Assembly (NCBI RefSeq): GCF_015062615.1
Contig: NZ_SUUH01000007.1
Span: 72,353 to 136,352 of the forward strand
Direction: 5' to 3'
Origin: Denitrobacterium detoxificans
GTDB taxonomy: Bacteria; Actinomycetota; Coriobacteriia; Coriobacteriales; Eggerthellaceae
Length of the DNA stretch: 64,000 bases
Positions within the stretch are counted from its first letter, which is position 1, and the number at the start of each line of letters is the position of its first letter. The notes below the pieces were generated by a model, which saw only the letters and a list, made by a program, of their open reading frames with translations, did no database searches and had not been told where the DNA came from. This document shows, piece by piece, positions 45,031 to 53,970 of the stretch. A program made the translations under genes and the position numbers.

Positions 45031-45570
45031 GCGGTTCTGCCGGTTTGCGCTTCGCTATGCGCCGTTGGGGTGGCCTTCGAAGGCTTTATGTCGTGGGGTA
45101 GGGCTGCTGCGTTGGTCTAGCCATCCTTTTGCGGCGTGAATTGCGGGCCAAACGCACGCTCGAGCCTGAATCTTTCGTCCTAAGACCCATGCGCCTTCAA
45201 AATGGGCAGAATTGGCCGGCAAAATGTAAGAAATGTCGTCATTTACACGTTTGCTGATGGTTGTGTTTGAAAAAGGGAAAACGCGACCTGGGGCAATGCT
45301 GACTCGAGGGCGTGCGGTGCTCTCGATGGCTGCGTTCGAGGGGTTAAATCGCGGGGGCTTACGTGTAGAGCGTTACATTTTTTCAAAAACGACCCTCGCT
45401 TTTGCTCAGAATGCTACCTTCGTTGTTGTGGGTGGTTAACGTTGAATTGTGAGTTCAGCAGTTCGCTTGTCACGGGGCTTTGGATGGTTTGCAGTGCAAT
45501 GGTTTCTCCCTTAACCCGCTTACCGGGGCTATTTCACGAATCGAATGGGCGACGAGTATACTGTTGCCTC
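45031..45570. other. Intergenic region with no supported gene
   Basis: 540 bp. Short open frames (for example 45233-45439) show no family features. A weak long-range inverted repeat is present (TTTGAAAAA near 45266 and TTTTTCAAA near 45379). The last 40 bp hold the promoter of the next LuxR gene. Confidence 0.5.
45532..45562 (+). promoter_or_regulatory. Promoter of the orphan LuxR gene, suggesting a leaderless mRNA
   Basis: TATACT at 45557-45562 ends 8 bp before the ATG at 45571, with TTTCAC at 45532-45537 as a possible -35 (19-bp spacer). Transcription would start at or next to the start codon, and no ribosome site is visible. Confidence 0.45.
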
Positions 45571-46560
45571 ATGGAAATCGCCTGGTACATATACGCGATT
45601 TTGCTCTTGGGCGTGACGGGTGTCGCTTGTGTTGCCGCGATTTCGGTTTGGATGCTCACGCGACGACGTGATTGTCTTGTCGCGGCAGTGGGCTTCTTCG
45701 CGTACGCCCTCGATACGACAATCATCTTTTTCGATGAGTACATTCGTGTGAAGCCAGTGGGCGACGAGTTCGTTGTTGGCGTGCTCATACATCCCCTGTT
45801 GCAGGTTCCCTTGAGCGCATTGCTGGTGCTGTGCGTGTGGTACTGGGTCCTTGCCCGTTGCCATGTACGGGTGTCGCAACTAGTTGCAATTGGCGCGAGT
45901 GCGGGCGTTCTTGTGGTGCTGTGCCTCGTTGCGCCTGTTGAGGGGTTTGCGGACCGCGTGCGCTCGATGCTGTATTGGGGACTTCGCGATCTAGGCGTTA
46001 TTGGTGCTCTGGTCTACGCGTTTTGGTGGTATCGCCATCGTGCGAATGCGGCAATCCGTGCCGATATGGCGGGACATCGTGTGGTGTTTGGGGCATGCGT
46101 TTCGCTTGCCGCGCTTATGCTCGCCGAGGATGTGGGTAACATACTGCTTACGGGCGCTGATGGCGTCTTTGGGCTCGTGGGAGGTATGGCGTGGCACCTG
46201 ACCGAACGCAACGTCAGCGAAAACGTAATGATCGTCTGCTGCGCAGTGTGGTTCGTTGCGTATGCTCGTCGCTTGATGAGTGTGTTTTCGCATCGTCCCG
46301 CGCTTCCCGCAGACGAGCGGCTTTCCCATGCAATGAGTGATGCTTTCGAAAGCAAGCTTTTGGTGTTCGTGGACGAACACGGTCTCTCTACTCGCGAGCT
46401 GGAGGTTCTAAGGCTGGTCCTGAATGGGAACGATGCTCAGAACATAGCGAGCAAGCTTGTCATATCCGTGGGAACGGTTAAGTCGCATTTGCATCGCATA
46501 TATAAGAAGACGGGTGTTTCCGGTCGCGACGAATTGATCGGCGTATTTTGGCGGGCGTGA
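45571..46560 (+). CDS. Seven-helix-type membrane LuxR-family regulator
   Basis: A 329-aa membrane transcription factor. Residues about 1-230 contain roughly seven hydrophobic helices (MEIAWYIYAILLLGVTGVAC first), fewer than the 12-helix regulators elsewhere in the window. A C-terminal LuxR/GerE helix-turn-helix follows (GLSTRELEVLRLVLNGNDAQ; VGTVKSHLHRIYKKTGVSGR). The helix layout recalls 7TM sensor domains. Start at 45571 is chosen because the -10 box lies just before it; a longer frame from 45442 would begin upstream of the promoter. It precedes the exported amidohydrolase by 163 bp on the same strand, its likely target. Confidence 0.85.
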   Translation: MEIAWYIYAILLLGVTGVACVAAISVWMLTRRRDCLVAAVGFFAYALDTTIIFFDEYIRVKPVGDEFVVGVLIHPLLQVPLSALLVLCVWYWVLARCHVRVSQLVAIGASAGVLVVLCLVAPVEGFADRVRSMLYWGLRDLGVIGALVYAFWWYRHRANAAIRADMAGHRVVFGACVSLAALMLAEDVGNILLTGADGVFGLVGGMAWHLTERNVSENVMIVCCAVWFVAYARRLMSVFSHRPALPADERLSHAMSDAFESKLLVFVDEHGLSTRELEVLRLVLNGNDAQNIASKLVISVGTVKSHLHRIYKKTGVSGRDELIGVFWRA

Positions 46561-46723
46561 TGCGTGTGCAAAACGGTCGTTCTTTTCCGCAGTTCACAGA
46601 CGTGTAAACCAGATTCTATTTGCCAGGCGGGGGATATAAACTCGCGGGATTAGGTAGCGGTGTGCCATGCTGCGCCCATCTGGGAGAGCGCCATAGGGCG
46701 CAACTCGAGGAAGGGAGTGGCGT

Positions 46724-48490
46724 ATGCCGAAATCATGTACCCGCCGTTCGTTTGTCGTTGCATCGAGCCTTGCATTGTCTGGTGCAATCGTGGGAGGGTG
46801 CGCGAAGGGCGCAAGCTCTTCTGGCGCGGAAAAGAAGGCTTCTGCGCAGGACGTGGACGCAGCCGACTTGGTCATCACCAATGCAATCGTCCGGACGATG
46901 GTCGACGAAAATGACGTGGCGGAGGCGATTGCCGTTGCGGGCAATACCATCGTTTACGTGGGCGATACCGCAGGCGCCGAGGCGTATGTGGGCGAAGAGA
47001 CGAAGGTACTCGACCTGGAAGGCGGGTTCGTCTCGCCCGGCTTTGCCGACGGGCACCTGCACATGCCCGCCGCTTCCTTAGACGAAATGTTCAATTGCGT
47101 GCTGACGGAATATTCCACGAACGAGGGATACGTAACGGCCCTGCGTAAGCACGTCGAAGCGAACCCTGATAGGGATGCGTATTTCGGTACGAATTTTGCG
47201 TTGAACGTGTATCAGCAGCCCGATGGGTCGAATCCAGGCCCGGACAAAGCCGACTTGGATGCCATTTGCCCCGATAAGCCAATGATTGTGTATGACGTAT
47301 CCCATCATAGCGTGTGGGTCAATTCGAAGGCCCTCGAGTTGGGTGGCGTGACGAAGGACACGCCCGATCCCGAGGGTGGCTTCATCTATCGTGAAGCCGA
47401 TGGCTCGCCGCATGGCTGCCTTACCGACACCGCCGCTTCTCTCATTCCCATTTCCCAACAGTTCACCGAGGAGCAGCTCATTGCCGGCTGCAAGGATTTC
47501 ATTGCCAAATGCAACGCCTATGGCCTGACCGCCATTACGGATATCGATACCATAGGCCCAGATGCGATGCGCATTTTGCATGAGCTGGAGGAGTCGGGTG
47601 AGCTTACGTTGCGCATTAACTGCGTACCGACTTGCGCGGTGGGTACCGACCCTGCGGATACGCTCGATCTTATTCGCGATAATCAGAAGTATGCTTCCGA
47701 GATGCTTACGAGCAAGACTGTTAAGATTTTCGCGGACGGGGTGACCGAGAGCGGAACCGCATGGATGCTGGAGCCCTATACCGAGGCAGCCCAGATGGGC
47801 GACGGCTGGTGCGCAGTTCCGCAATGGAGCGACGACGACATGAATGCGAATGTGCGGTTGTTTAATGACGCAGGCATTCAGGTGCATATTCACGCAATTG
47901 GGGATGCGGCGGTGCAGCAGGCGGTTACCGCGTATGAGAACGTGGCGAATCCGAAGCTGCGCCACACGATCACGCATGTGTGCGCCATTACCGAAAGCGA
48001 TATTCAGCGTATGGCGAAAAACGATATCCTTGCGGCGCTTCAGTTCGTGTGGATGTATCGCGACTCGCTTGCTGAGCTGGAGGTTGCCTATGTGGGCGAG
48101 GAGCGTGCCATGGCGTTTTATCCGACTCGAAAGATGGCGGATGTGGGCATTCGCATTTCCGGCGCGTCTGATGGCCCCGTGACGTCGTTCAACCCGCTCG
48201 AGGAAATGGAGGCGGGCGTTACGCGCAACTCCCCGTTTCCGGGCGAAGAGGACACCGACATGCATCGATGGCCGGAGCAGGCCTTCACCCAGTACGAAAT
48301 GCTCGAAGCCTACACGAAGAACGTTGCGTACCAGAATTTCGCGGAAGACTTGGTGGGAACCATCGAAGTGGGCAAGCGAGCGGACTTGGTGTGCCTCGAC
48401 ACGGACATCGTATCGTGCGACCCTAAGCACATGAGCGACGCCCGCGTGCTGTTCACTATTTCCGATGGACGCATTGCCTACGAAGGCTAG
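46724..48490 (+). CDS. Exported lipoprotein amidohydrolase (Amidohydrolase_3/YtcJ-like)
   Basis: A 588-aa metal-dependent hydrolase of the amidohydrolase superfamily. The N-terminus has a twin-arginine-like RRSFVVAS and lipobox IVGGC, so it should act outside the membrane, unusual for this mostly cytoplasmic family. Metal ligands are visible in GFADGHLHMP, the carbamylated-lysine candidate in TVKIFADG, HIHAIGD, and the late Asp in ISGASDGPVTS. The C-terminal EVGKRADLVCLDTDI closes the urease-like beta sandwich. YtcJ-type enzymes hydrolyse N-acyl or cyclic amide bonds; the substrate here is unknown. GAGGAAGGGAG precedes the ATG. It is paired with a LuxR membrane regulator. Confidence 0.87.
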   Translation: MPKSCTRRSFVVASSLALSGAIVGGCAKGASSSGAEKKASAQDVDAADLVITNAIVRTMVDENDVAEAIAVAGNTIVYVGDTAGAEAYVGEETKVLDLEGGFVSPGFADGHLHMPAASLDEMFNCVLTEYSTNEGYVTALRKHVEANPDRDAYFGTNFALNVYQQPDGSNPGPDKADLDAICPDKPMIVYDVSHHSVWVNSKALELGGVTKDTPDPEGGFIYREADGSPHGCLTDTAASLIPISQQFTEEQLIAGCKDFIAKCNAYGLTAITDIDTIGPDAMRILHELEESGELTLRINCVPTCAVGTDPADTLDLIRDNQKYASEMLTSKTVKIFADGVTESGTAWMLEPYTEAAQMGDGWCAVPQWSDDDMNANVRLFNDAGIQVHIHAIGDAAVQQAVTAYENVANPKLRHTITHVCAITESDIQRMAKNDILAALQFVWMYRDSLAELEVAYVGEERAMAFYPTRKMADVGIRISGASDGPVTSFNPLEEMEAGVTRNSPFPGEEDTDMHRWPEQAFTQYEMLEAYTKNVAYQNFAEDLVGTIEVGKRADLVCLDTDIVSCDPKHMSDARVLFTISDGRIAYEG

Positions 48491-48784
48491 CCTAAGGAGA
48501 AGCTCTTTTACTCAAGGGCAGACGCAGGCGCCGCTGGGGGCTCGCCTCCGGCGGTGCCTTGCATTGCGTCATTGCATGAAACGGCCTGTGTTATACGGCA
48601 TTTTACGAACTTGCAACCAGTATGAAACATTGCTCTTGTATGTTTGCCTAAGCATGGTGAGGAAAGACTTATTTCCGTGGTATCGTAGCCAGAAACCATG
48701 ACTATAGCGGGCTACAGTGCTCGCGCATTTGGTTGCCCGTAGGGGCGGCACCGTGTTAAGCCTATGAGTGAGGAGCACAACAGG

Positions 48785-50875
48785 ATGTCGGATATCGAAG
48801 CAATCTACGGTTCGATGGTGTTCAACGACGCCGTCATGGAGGATCGCCTGCCTAGCGATACGTATGCGGAGCTTTCGCATACCATCAAGGAGGGCAAGCC
48901 GCTCAACATCGAGCTGGCGAATGCGGTCGCCCATGCCATGAAGGAATGGGCCATCGAAAACGGCGCTACGCATTACACTCATTGGTTCCAGCCTCTTTCG
49001 GGTATCACCAGCGAGAAGCACGACAGCTTCATGGAGCCCGTTGGCGACGGGCGCGCCATCACGAAGTTCCGCGGCAAGGAACTCATTCAGGGCGAACCCG
49101 ACGCCTCTAGCTTCCCCAACGGCGGCCTGCGCGCCACGTTCGAGGCTCGCGGCTACACCGCTTGGGATCCCACCAGCTATGCGTTCATCAAGGACGAAGT
49201 GCTGTGCATTCCCACGGCATTCTGCAGCTACACGGGCGAGGCCCTCGACAAGAAGACGCCGCTCCTGCGTTCCATGAAGGCCATTTCCGACCAGGCCAAT
49301 CGCGTTCTCGAGTTCTTCGGCGAGGGCGGTCATCATATCATCACTACTGTGGGTGGCGAGCAGGAGTATTTCCTCATCTCCGAAAAGGACTACGCACGTC
49401 GTCAGGACCTCATGCTTACGGGCCGCACGCTGTTCGGCGCTGCCCCCTGCAAGGGCCAGGAACTTGAAGAGCATTACTTCGGCGCCATTCGTCCCACGGT
49501 AAACGAATACATGAAGGAGCTCGACGACGAGCTGTGGAAGCTGGGCGTTGCCGCCAAGACGAAGCACAACGAAGTTGCTCCTTGCCAGCATGAACTTGCT
49601 CCCATTTTCACGAACGCCAATCGCGCCATCGACGAGAACCTGCTCACGATGGAAAAGATGAAGCTGCTCGCCAGCCATCACGGTCTGGTATGCCTGCAGC
49701 ATGAAAAGCCGTTCGAGGGCATCAACGGCAGCGGCAAGCATAACAACTGGTCCATCAGCTACGGCAAGACGAACCTGCTCGAGCCGGGCGAGTCTCCCGC
49801 CGACAACCTGCGCTTCCTGGTGTTCCTTACCTGCGTTATCGAATCGGTCGACGAATATCAGGAGCTGCTGCGCATGAGCGTGGCCAGCGCTGGTAACGAT
49901 CACCGCCTGGGCGCCAACGAAGCTCCTCCGGCCATCATCAGCATCTTCCTGGGCGATGAACTCGGCGCCATTGTGGAAGCGCTGATCAACGACCGTCCGT
50001 ACAAGTCGGCCGAGCGCGTGGCCATGGACCTGGGCGTCGACGTGCTGCCGAACTTCCTGAAGGACAACACCGACCGCAACCGTACTAGCCCGTTTGCCTT
50101 TACCGGCAACAAGTTCGAATTCCGTATGCCGGGTAGCCAGGTGAACCTGTCCGACTGCAATATGATTCTGAACACTGCCATGGCCAAGAGCCTGAAGTCG
50201 TTTGCCGACGCCATGCAGGGTCTGGAAGGCGCCGACTTCGAGGCTGCCGCCCTGAAGTACATCAAGCAGGTGCTCACCGACCACCAGCGCATCGTGTTCA
50301 ACGGCAATGGCTACGGCGACGAATGGCCCATCGAGGCCGAGCGTCGCGGTCTGGCGAACCACAAGAACACTGCCGAGGCGCTGCCTTGCTTCGTCGACCA
50401 GAAGTCCATCGACCTGTTCGCCGAGTTCGGCATCCTGAGCGAAGGCGAAGTTCGCAGCCGCTACGAGGTCAAGCTCGACAAGTACACCAAGACGCTCAAC
50501 ATTGAGGCGAACGTTATGGAGCGCATGGTGCGCCGCAACTACATTCCGGCCATCAACGCCTACGCCACGAAGATCGCCAAGGGCATCACGGCCGTGAAGG
50601 AAGCTCTGCCCTCTGCCGACCTGGCCGATCAGGAAGAGCTGCTGCAGCGTTTCCTCGATGGTCTGAAGGCCGTCAACGTTGCGTACAAAGCCCTGAAGGA
50701 AGAGCATGCGGCTGCCGAGGCTATCGAAGATAGCCAGGAGCAGGCCAACGCGTATGCTGCGAAGGTCGTGCCGGCCATGGAGGCCCTGCGTGCCGAGGTC
50801 GACGCGCTGGAATGCATTACCGACCACGGTTACTGGCCCGTTCCTACGTACAACGACATCCTGTTCTACGTGTAG
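48785..50875 (+). CDS. glnN: Glutamine synthetase type III
   Basis: ATP-dependent synthesis of glutamine from glutamate and ammonia, the main ammonia assimilation step. At 696 aa it fits the large GSIII class rather than GSI (about 450) or GSII. Conserved GSIII segments include THWFQPLSGITSEKHDSF, GGEQEYFLI (metal-binding Glu), TKHNEVAPCQHELAPIF, NGSGKHNNWSIS and AGNDHRLGANEAPPAI. Start at 48785 is preferred because AGGAG lies 9 nt before it; an ATG at 48764 lacks a ribosome site. It is monocistronic with a strong terminator. The 273-bp upstream gap has a GTAGCC/GGGCTAC hairpin near 48686-48717 but no recognised nitrogen-responsive motif. Confidence 0.94.
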   Translation: MSDIEAIYGSMVFNDAVMEDRLPSDTYAELSHTIKEGKPLNIELANAVAHAMKEWAIENGATHYTHWFQPLSGITSEKHDSFMEPVGDGRAITKFRGKELIQGEPDASSFPNGGLRATFEARGYTAWDPTSYAFIKDEVLCIPTAFCSYTGEALDKKTPLLRSMKAISDQANRVLEFFGEGGHHIITTVGGEQEYFLISEKDYARRQDLMLTGRTLFGAAPCKGQELEEHYFGAIRPTVNEYMKELDDELWKLGVAAKTKHNEVAPCQHELAPIFTNANRAIDENLLTMEKMKLLASHHGLVCLQHEKPFEGINGSGKHNNWSISYGKTNLLEPGESPADNLRFLVFLTCVIESVDEYQELLRMSVASAGNDHRLGANEAPPAIISIFLGDELGAIVEALINDRPYKSAERVAMDLGVDVLPNFLKDNTDRNRTSPFAFTGNKFEFRMPGSQVNLSDCNMILNTAMAKSLKSFADAMQGLEGADFEAAALKYIKQVLTDHQRIVFNGNGYGDEWPIEAERRGLANHKNTAEALPCFVDQKSIDLFAEFGILSEGEVRSRYEVKLDKYTKTLNIEANVMERMVRRNYIPAINAYATKIAKGITAVKEALPSADLADQEELLQRFLDGLKAVNVAYKALKEEHAAAEAIEDSQEQANAYAAKVVPAMEALRAEVDALECITDHGYWPVPTYNDILFYV

Positions 50876-51032
50876 GGTGCGTGCCTGGCGGCGTAGTGGA
50901 TGTGCCGCGGCCCGAAGGGTTATTCCTGGTAGGGGTTGCATCGAGCGACTTGGCTGTAGCGTAGCGCGAGGGCGCGCAACGTGCGCAGGCGACACGCATC
51001 GGCTATGTGCAGCACGCGATATGTGCTTGTTA

Positions 51033-51064
51033 AGCGGCTCGGGATTGTCCCGAGCCGCTTTTTC
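51033..51064 (+). terminator. Intrinsic terminator of glnN
   Basis: AGCGGCTCGGGA-TTG-TCCCGAGCCGCT, a perfect 12-bp hairpin followed by TTTT. Confidence 0.92.
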
Positions 51065-51124
51065 GTGCGCGGTTTCGCCCTTGCGGCCCTTTACTCCTCG
51101 CGTCTGCCCTTGCCTGCGCTTTTG

Positions 51125-51448
51125 CCTTTTCCGGAAAAGGACAGCATGTGCGAATCGTTGCTTCATGCGACCTGGGGTTATGCGCTGAGAAGGGGGCGAA
51201 ATCGCTCTTAGCAAGACTCAAACCCGTCCTTTTCCGGAAAAATGCACTCAATCATATGGCGTGTGTGCTCGTGGGCTGACCGGCGAGGGTTCCGAGGGCT
51301 GATTGGTGGGGGCGAGGGCCAGGCTTCCTTTTCCGAAAAGGAAGCCTGTTGTCGCGTTGAAATCTTGTCGACCAGGGCTTTTGTTGCACATGCGCTCCGA
51401 ATCGGTCGGGGAGAGTGTCGCGAGCGTGCCTTTTTCAGAAAAGGAACG
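51125..51448. repeat. Four spaced palindromes based on CCTTTTCCGGAAAAGG
   Basis: Palindromes centre near 51132, 51235, 51334 and 51437, spaced about 103, 98 and 103 bp, with unrelated sequence between. The first is the perfect 16-mer. The third extends to a 12-bp stem (AGGCTTCCTTTT/AAAAGGAAGCCT) and the fourth to a longer imperfect stem with CGAGCGT/CGCTCG arms. The 674-bp gap from glnN to the small membrane protein contains no supported gene; short frames here arise from the palindromes. Confidence 0.7.
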
Positions 51449-51512
51449 CTCGCTCCCTCGTGGGGTTTTCGGAAATATGGATTAACGGAATGAGCGCGAA
51501 AAAATCTGCGCC

Positions 51513-51518
51513 TATAAT
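51513..51518 (+). promoter_or_regulatory. -10 element of the 57-aa membrane protein gene
   Basis: Perfect TATAAT 32 bp before the ATG at 51550. No clear -35. Confidence 0.5.
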
Positions 51519-51549
51519 GGCGTGAAACAATTCAAGGGAAGAGGATCGA

Positions 51550-51723
51550 ATGACGGAATACTGGCTGCGTGTAATCCTGGGCGTGCTTGTCCTGCTTGTT
51601 ATCGTGGGCATCGTCTTGCAGCTCGTGCGCGTGGTGGCGCACCTTGCGGCGCTCGTGATTGTGGGCGTGCTCATTGCCGCCGGGCTCTTCGCGCTCACGA
51701 AGTTCTTGGACTCGCGGGCGTAG
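51550..51723 (+). CDS. Small membrane protein, 57 aa, unknown function
   Basis: A short gene: ATG at 51550 with GAGG 5 nt upstream, a TATAAT box 32 bp upstream and a strong terminator 43 bp after the stop, so it is a complete transcription unit. The product has two hydrophobic helices (LRVILGVLVLLVIVGIVLQL and LAALVIVGVLIAAGLFALT), a short polar N-terminus (MTEYW) and a C-terminal KFLDSRA. No family is recognised. Possible roles include a membrane regulator, a stress peptide or a type I toxin-like peptide; none is shown. Confidence 0.65.
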   Translation: MTEYWLRVILGVLVLLVIVGIVLQLVRVVAHLAALVIVGVLIAAGLFALTKFLDSRA

Positions 51724-51765
51724 CGTGCGCAAAACGCATCAACCCTGCTCTCACCAGGCTAAACA

Positions 51766-51808
51766 TCCCCTGTCAACCCTAATGGTTGACAGGGGATTTC
51801 TCATTTTT
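51766..51808 (+). terminator. Intrinsic terminator after the small membrane protein gene
   Basis: TCCCCTGTCAACC pairs with GGTTGACAGGGGA around CTAAT, followed by TTTCTCATTTTT. Confidence 0.92.
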
Positions 51809-51939
51809 CAACCCTTCGAGGCGGTTTGCGGGGTCGAAAAAGTTGCCATGATGGCCCTATAGAACGCAGGGCTCGCCGATTGGGCCCAGCGGGAGGGAAG
51901 CGCGCGGATCGAGCGCGCACGATCGAGAGGATCAACAAC

Positions 51940-53721
51940 ATGGAAATCAGTCGTCGCAATTTTCTAGCCGGCGCGGGCATTGCCGCTGCAGGCGCTGCCG
52001 CCATGGGCCTTGCGGGCTGCGCAAGCCCGAAGAGCGCAAGCTCCAAGACCGCTGAGACCACCACGTCTTCTAACGGCACCACGGTTGGCTATGACGGCAC
52101 GGGCACCATGCCCTGGCTGCCGGAAGAGCCCAGCATTACCGATTCGGACATCGAAGAAGAGATCGACTGCGACGTCGTAATCTGCGGCCTGGGTGCCGCC
52201 GGCGTTCCCGCTGCGCGTGCCGCTGCCGAATCCGGCGCGAGCGTCGTGTGCTTCGAGAAGTCCGCTTCTTTCAACAGCGTTGCCAGCGACATGGCCATCT
52301 ATGGTGGCGAAACCCAGAAGGCCTGGGGCCGCGGCGACGGCGACGAACTGCTCGACAAGGACATGCTCTGCGAAGAGCACATGATTGGCGGCAGCCATCG
52401 CAGCGACTACAGCATCGTGCGCCGCTGGGCCGACGAATCCGGCGCTGCCCTGGACTGGTTCATCAAGCCCTGCTCCGACCTGTACATTTCCAACACCAGC
52501 TACGGTGAGATTCCCGCTGAGGGCCAGAGCAACTACCTGTTCCCCTATTTCGTGCCCATGCTGGAAACCTATGACTACACGAAGGAATCCATGCCCTGCT
52601 ATCCCACGTCGGTGGGCTTCAGCAGCCTTGCTACCTGCATGAAGGAGAACCTGCAGGTTGCCATCGACGCGGGTGCCGACATCCGCTACACCACGCCCGT
52701 CGTCGACCTGATCGTTGACGACTCCGGCGCTGTGACCGGCGTGTACGCTCAGGCTCATGGCTCCAAGAAGTACATCAAGTGCAATGCCAAGAAGGGCGTC
52801 GTCATCACTACGGGCGACTATCTGGCCAACGAGGAAATGACCAAGTTCTTCCAGCCCAACAACATCGAGAACGAGATCCCCATTCTCTGCGTTGCCATGG
52901 ACGCCGACGGCGAGTACTGCCTGCAGGGTGACGCCCTGAAGATGCTGGCCTGGCACGGCGCCGAAATCGAGCGCAGCCACGCTTCCATCATTCATCACAT
53001 GGGTGCGGGCGCTGGCGCCGACGGTCGTGGCGTTATCGGCAACAACGGCTACCTGTGGCTGAACAAGCGCGGCAAGCGCTTCATGAACGAGGACGTTCCC
53101 GGTCAGCAGGTTGAGAACCAGGTTGAGAACCAGCCCGGCAAGGTTGCCTACCAGTTCTTCGATGCCGCTTGGCCCGATCAGCTGAAGTACTTCCCGGCTG
53201 CTCACGGCATCGCGTGCTACTACCTGGAAGAGGACCTGCCCGAGTACACGGCTTCCGGCCTGCGCATCAACTGCCGTACCAAGAAGGATATCGAGGACGC
53301 CGTCGCCGATGGTCGCTGCGTCACCTCCGACACCATCGAAGGTCTGCTCGCACAGCTCGAGGGCATCGACGTGGAAACCGCCAAGGCTTCCATCGAACAC
53401 TACAACGAACTGGCGAACGCCGGCGTCGACACCGACTTCGGCAAGGTTTCCAGCCGCCTGTTCCCCCTGTCCACGCCTCCGTTCTACGCAGCCGAGTGCG
53501 GCGTTGCCCTGAACCTGGGTTCCCTGGGTGGCGTTGTTTCCGACGCTGACTGCCACGTGTACAACACCGACGGCGAGATCATCAAGGGCGTGTACGTTGC
53601 TGGCGCTCCCCAGGGTGGCCGCTTCAACGTGCAGTACCCCATCGACCTGAAGGGCATGAGCTGCGGCATGTGCATGATGTTCGGCAAGATCGCCGGCGAA
53701 AACGCTGCCAACCAGGCGTAA
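51940..53721 (+). CDS. Tat-exported lipoprotein FAD-dependent reductase, module 3
   Basis: A 593-aa FAD_binding_2 flavoprotein with SRRNFLAG twin-arginine motif and lipobox GLAGC. It is longer and more distant than the module 1 and 2 enzymes. The FAD fold is CDVVICGLGAAGVPAARAAA. A central segment DGRGVIGNNGYLWLNKRGKR and FMNEDVPGQQ resembles the capping domain of urocanate/fumarate reductase-like proteins, and the C-terminal FAD site is IIKGVYVAGAPQGGRFN. There is no haem site. Start at 51940 follows CGAGAGGATC. Unlike the other modules, the LuxR gene lies downstream on the same strand, after two terminators. Confidence 0.88.
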   Translation: MEISRRNFLAGAGIAAAGAAAMGLAGCASPKSASSKTAETTTSSNGTTVGYDGTGTMPWLPEEPSITDSDIEEEIDCDVVICGLGAAGVPAARAAAESGASVVCFEKSASFNSVASDMAIYGGETQKAWGRGDGDELLDKDMLCEEHMIGGSHRSDYSIVRRWADESGAALDWFIKPCSDLYISNTSYGEIPAEGQSNYLFPYFVPMLETYDYTKESMPCYPTSVGFSSLATCMKENLQVAIDAGADIRYTTPVVDLIVDDSGAVTGVYAQAHGSKKYIKCNAKKGVVITTGDYLANEEMTKFFQPNNIENEIPILCVAMDADGEYCLQGDALKMLAWHGAEIERSHASIIHHMGAGAGADGRGVIGNNGYLWLNKRGKRFMNEDVPGQQVENQVENQPGKVAYQFFDAAWPDQLKYFPAAHGIACYYLEEDLPEYTASGLRINCRTKKDIEDAVADGRCVTSDTIEGLLAQLEGIDVETAKASIEHYNELANAGVDTDFGKVSSRLFPLSTPPFYAAECGVALNLGSLGGVVSDADCHVYNTDGEIIKGVYVAGAPQGGRFNVQYPIDLKGMSCGMCMMFGKIAGENAANQA

Positions 53722-53735
53722 GCGAATATCTCGAC

Positions 53736-53825
53736 AGAAAGCGGGTTCTCACATCCCCCTCCCACGAGTTCCCGCTTTCTCTTTTCCCTCTGCCCGAGCG
53801 CGTCTGCAGCGCCTCGGGCTTTTTC
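53736..53825 (+). terminator. Double terminator after the module 3 reductase
   Basis: AGAAAGCGGG (53736-53745) pairs with CCCGCTTTCT (53771-53780), followed by CTTTTCCC. A second hairpin GCCCGAG/CTCGGGC (53792-53819) is followed by TTTTT. Confidence 0.85.
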
Positions 53826-53866
53826 ATGTGCGCACCGTGCGCATGGGCGTTCAAATGGCCGTGTCG

Positions 53867-53872
53867 TATAAT
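53867..53872 (+). promoter_or_regulatory. -10 element of the module 3 LuxR gene
   Basis: Perfect TATAAT about 100 bp before the chosen ATG, implying a leader of about 90 nt. The -35 region is poor. Confidence 0.45.
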
Positions 53873-53970
53873 GGGTGCGTGCATATCGAGTGGGCGTGGG
53901 GGCGCTTGCTCGTACGTTTCGCATACGAACATGCTTTCCTTGGGAGGAGAGAACCACGAATCGCACGACT

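Noticed and set aside
45233..45439. 68-aa open frame before the orphan LuxR gene
   Set aside because: No ribosome site, no family features, and it lies in a low-information intergenic stretch.
51125..51448. Possible CRISPR array from evenly spaced palindromes
   Set aside because: Repeats are only about 12-16 bp and the intervals about 100 bp, unlike CRISPR repeats and spacers; there are no cas genes and stem extensions differ between copies.
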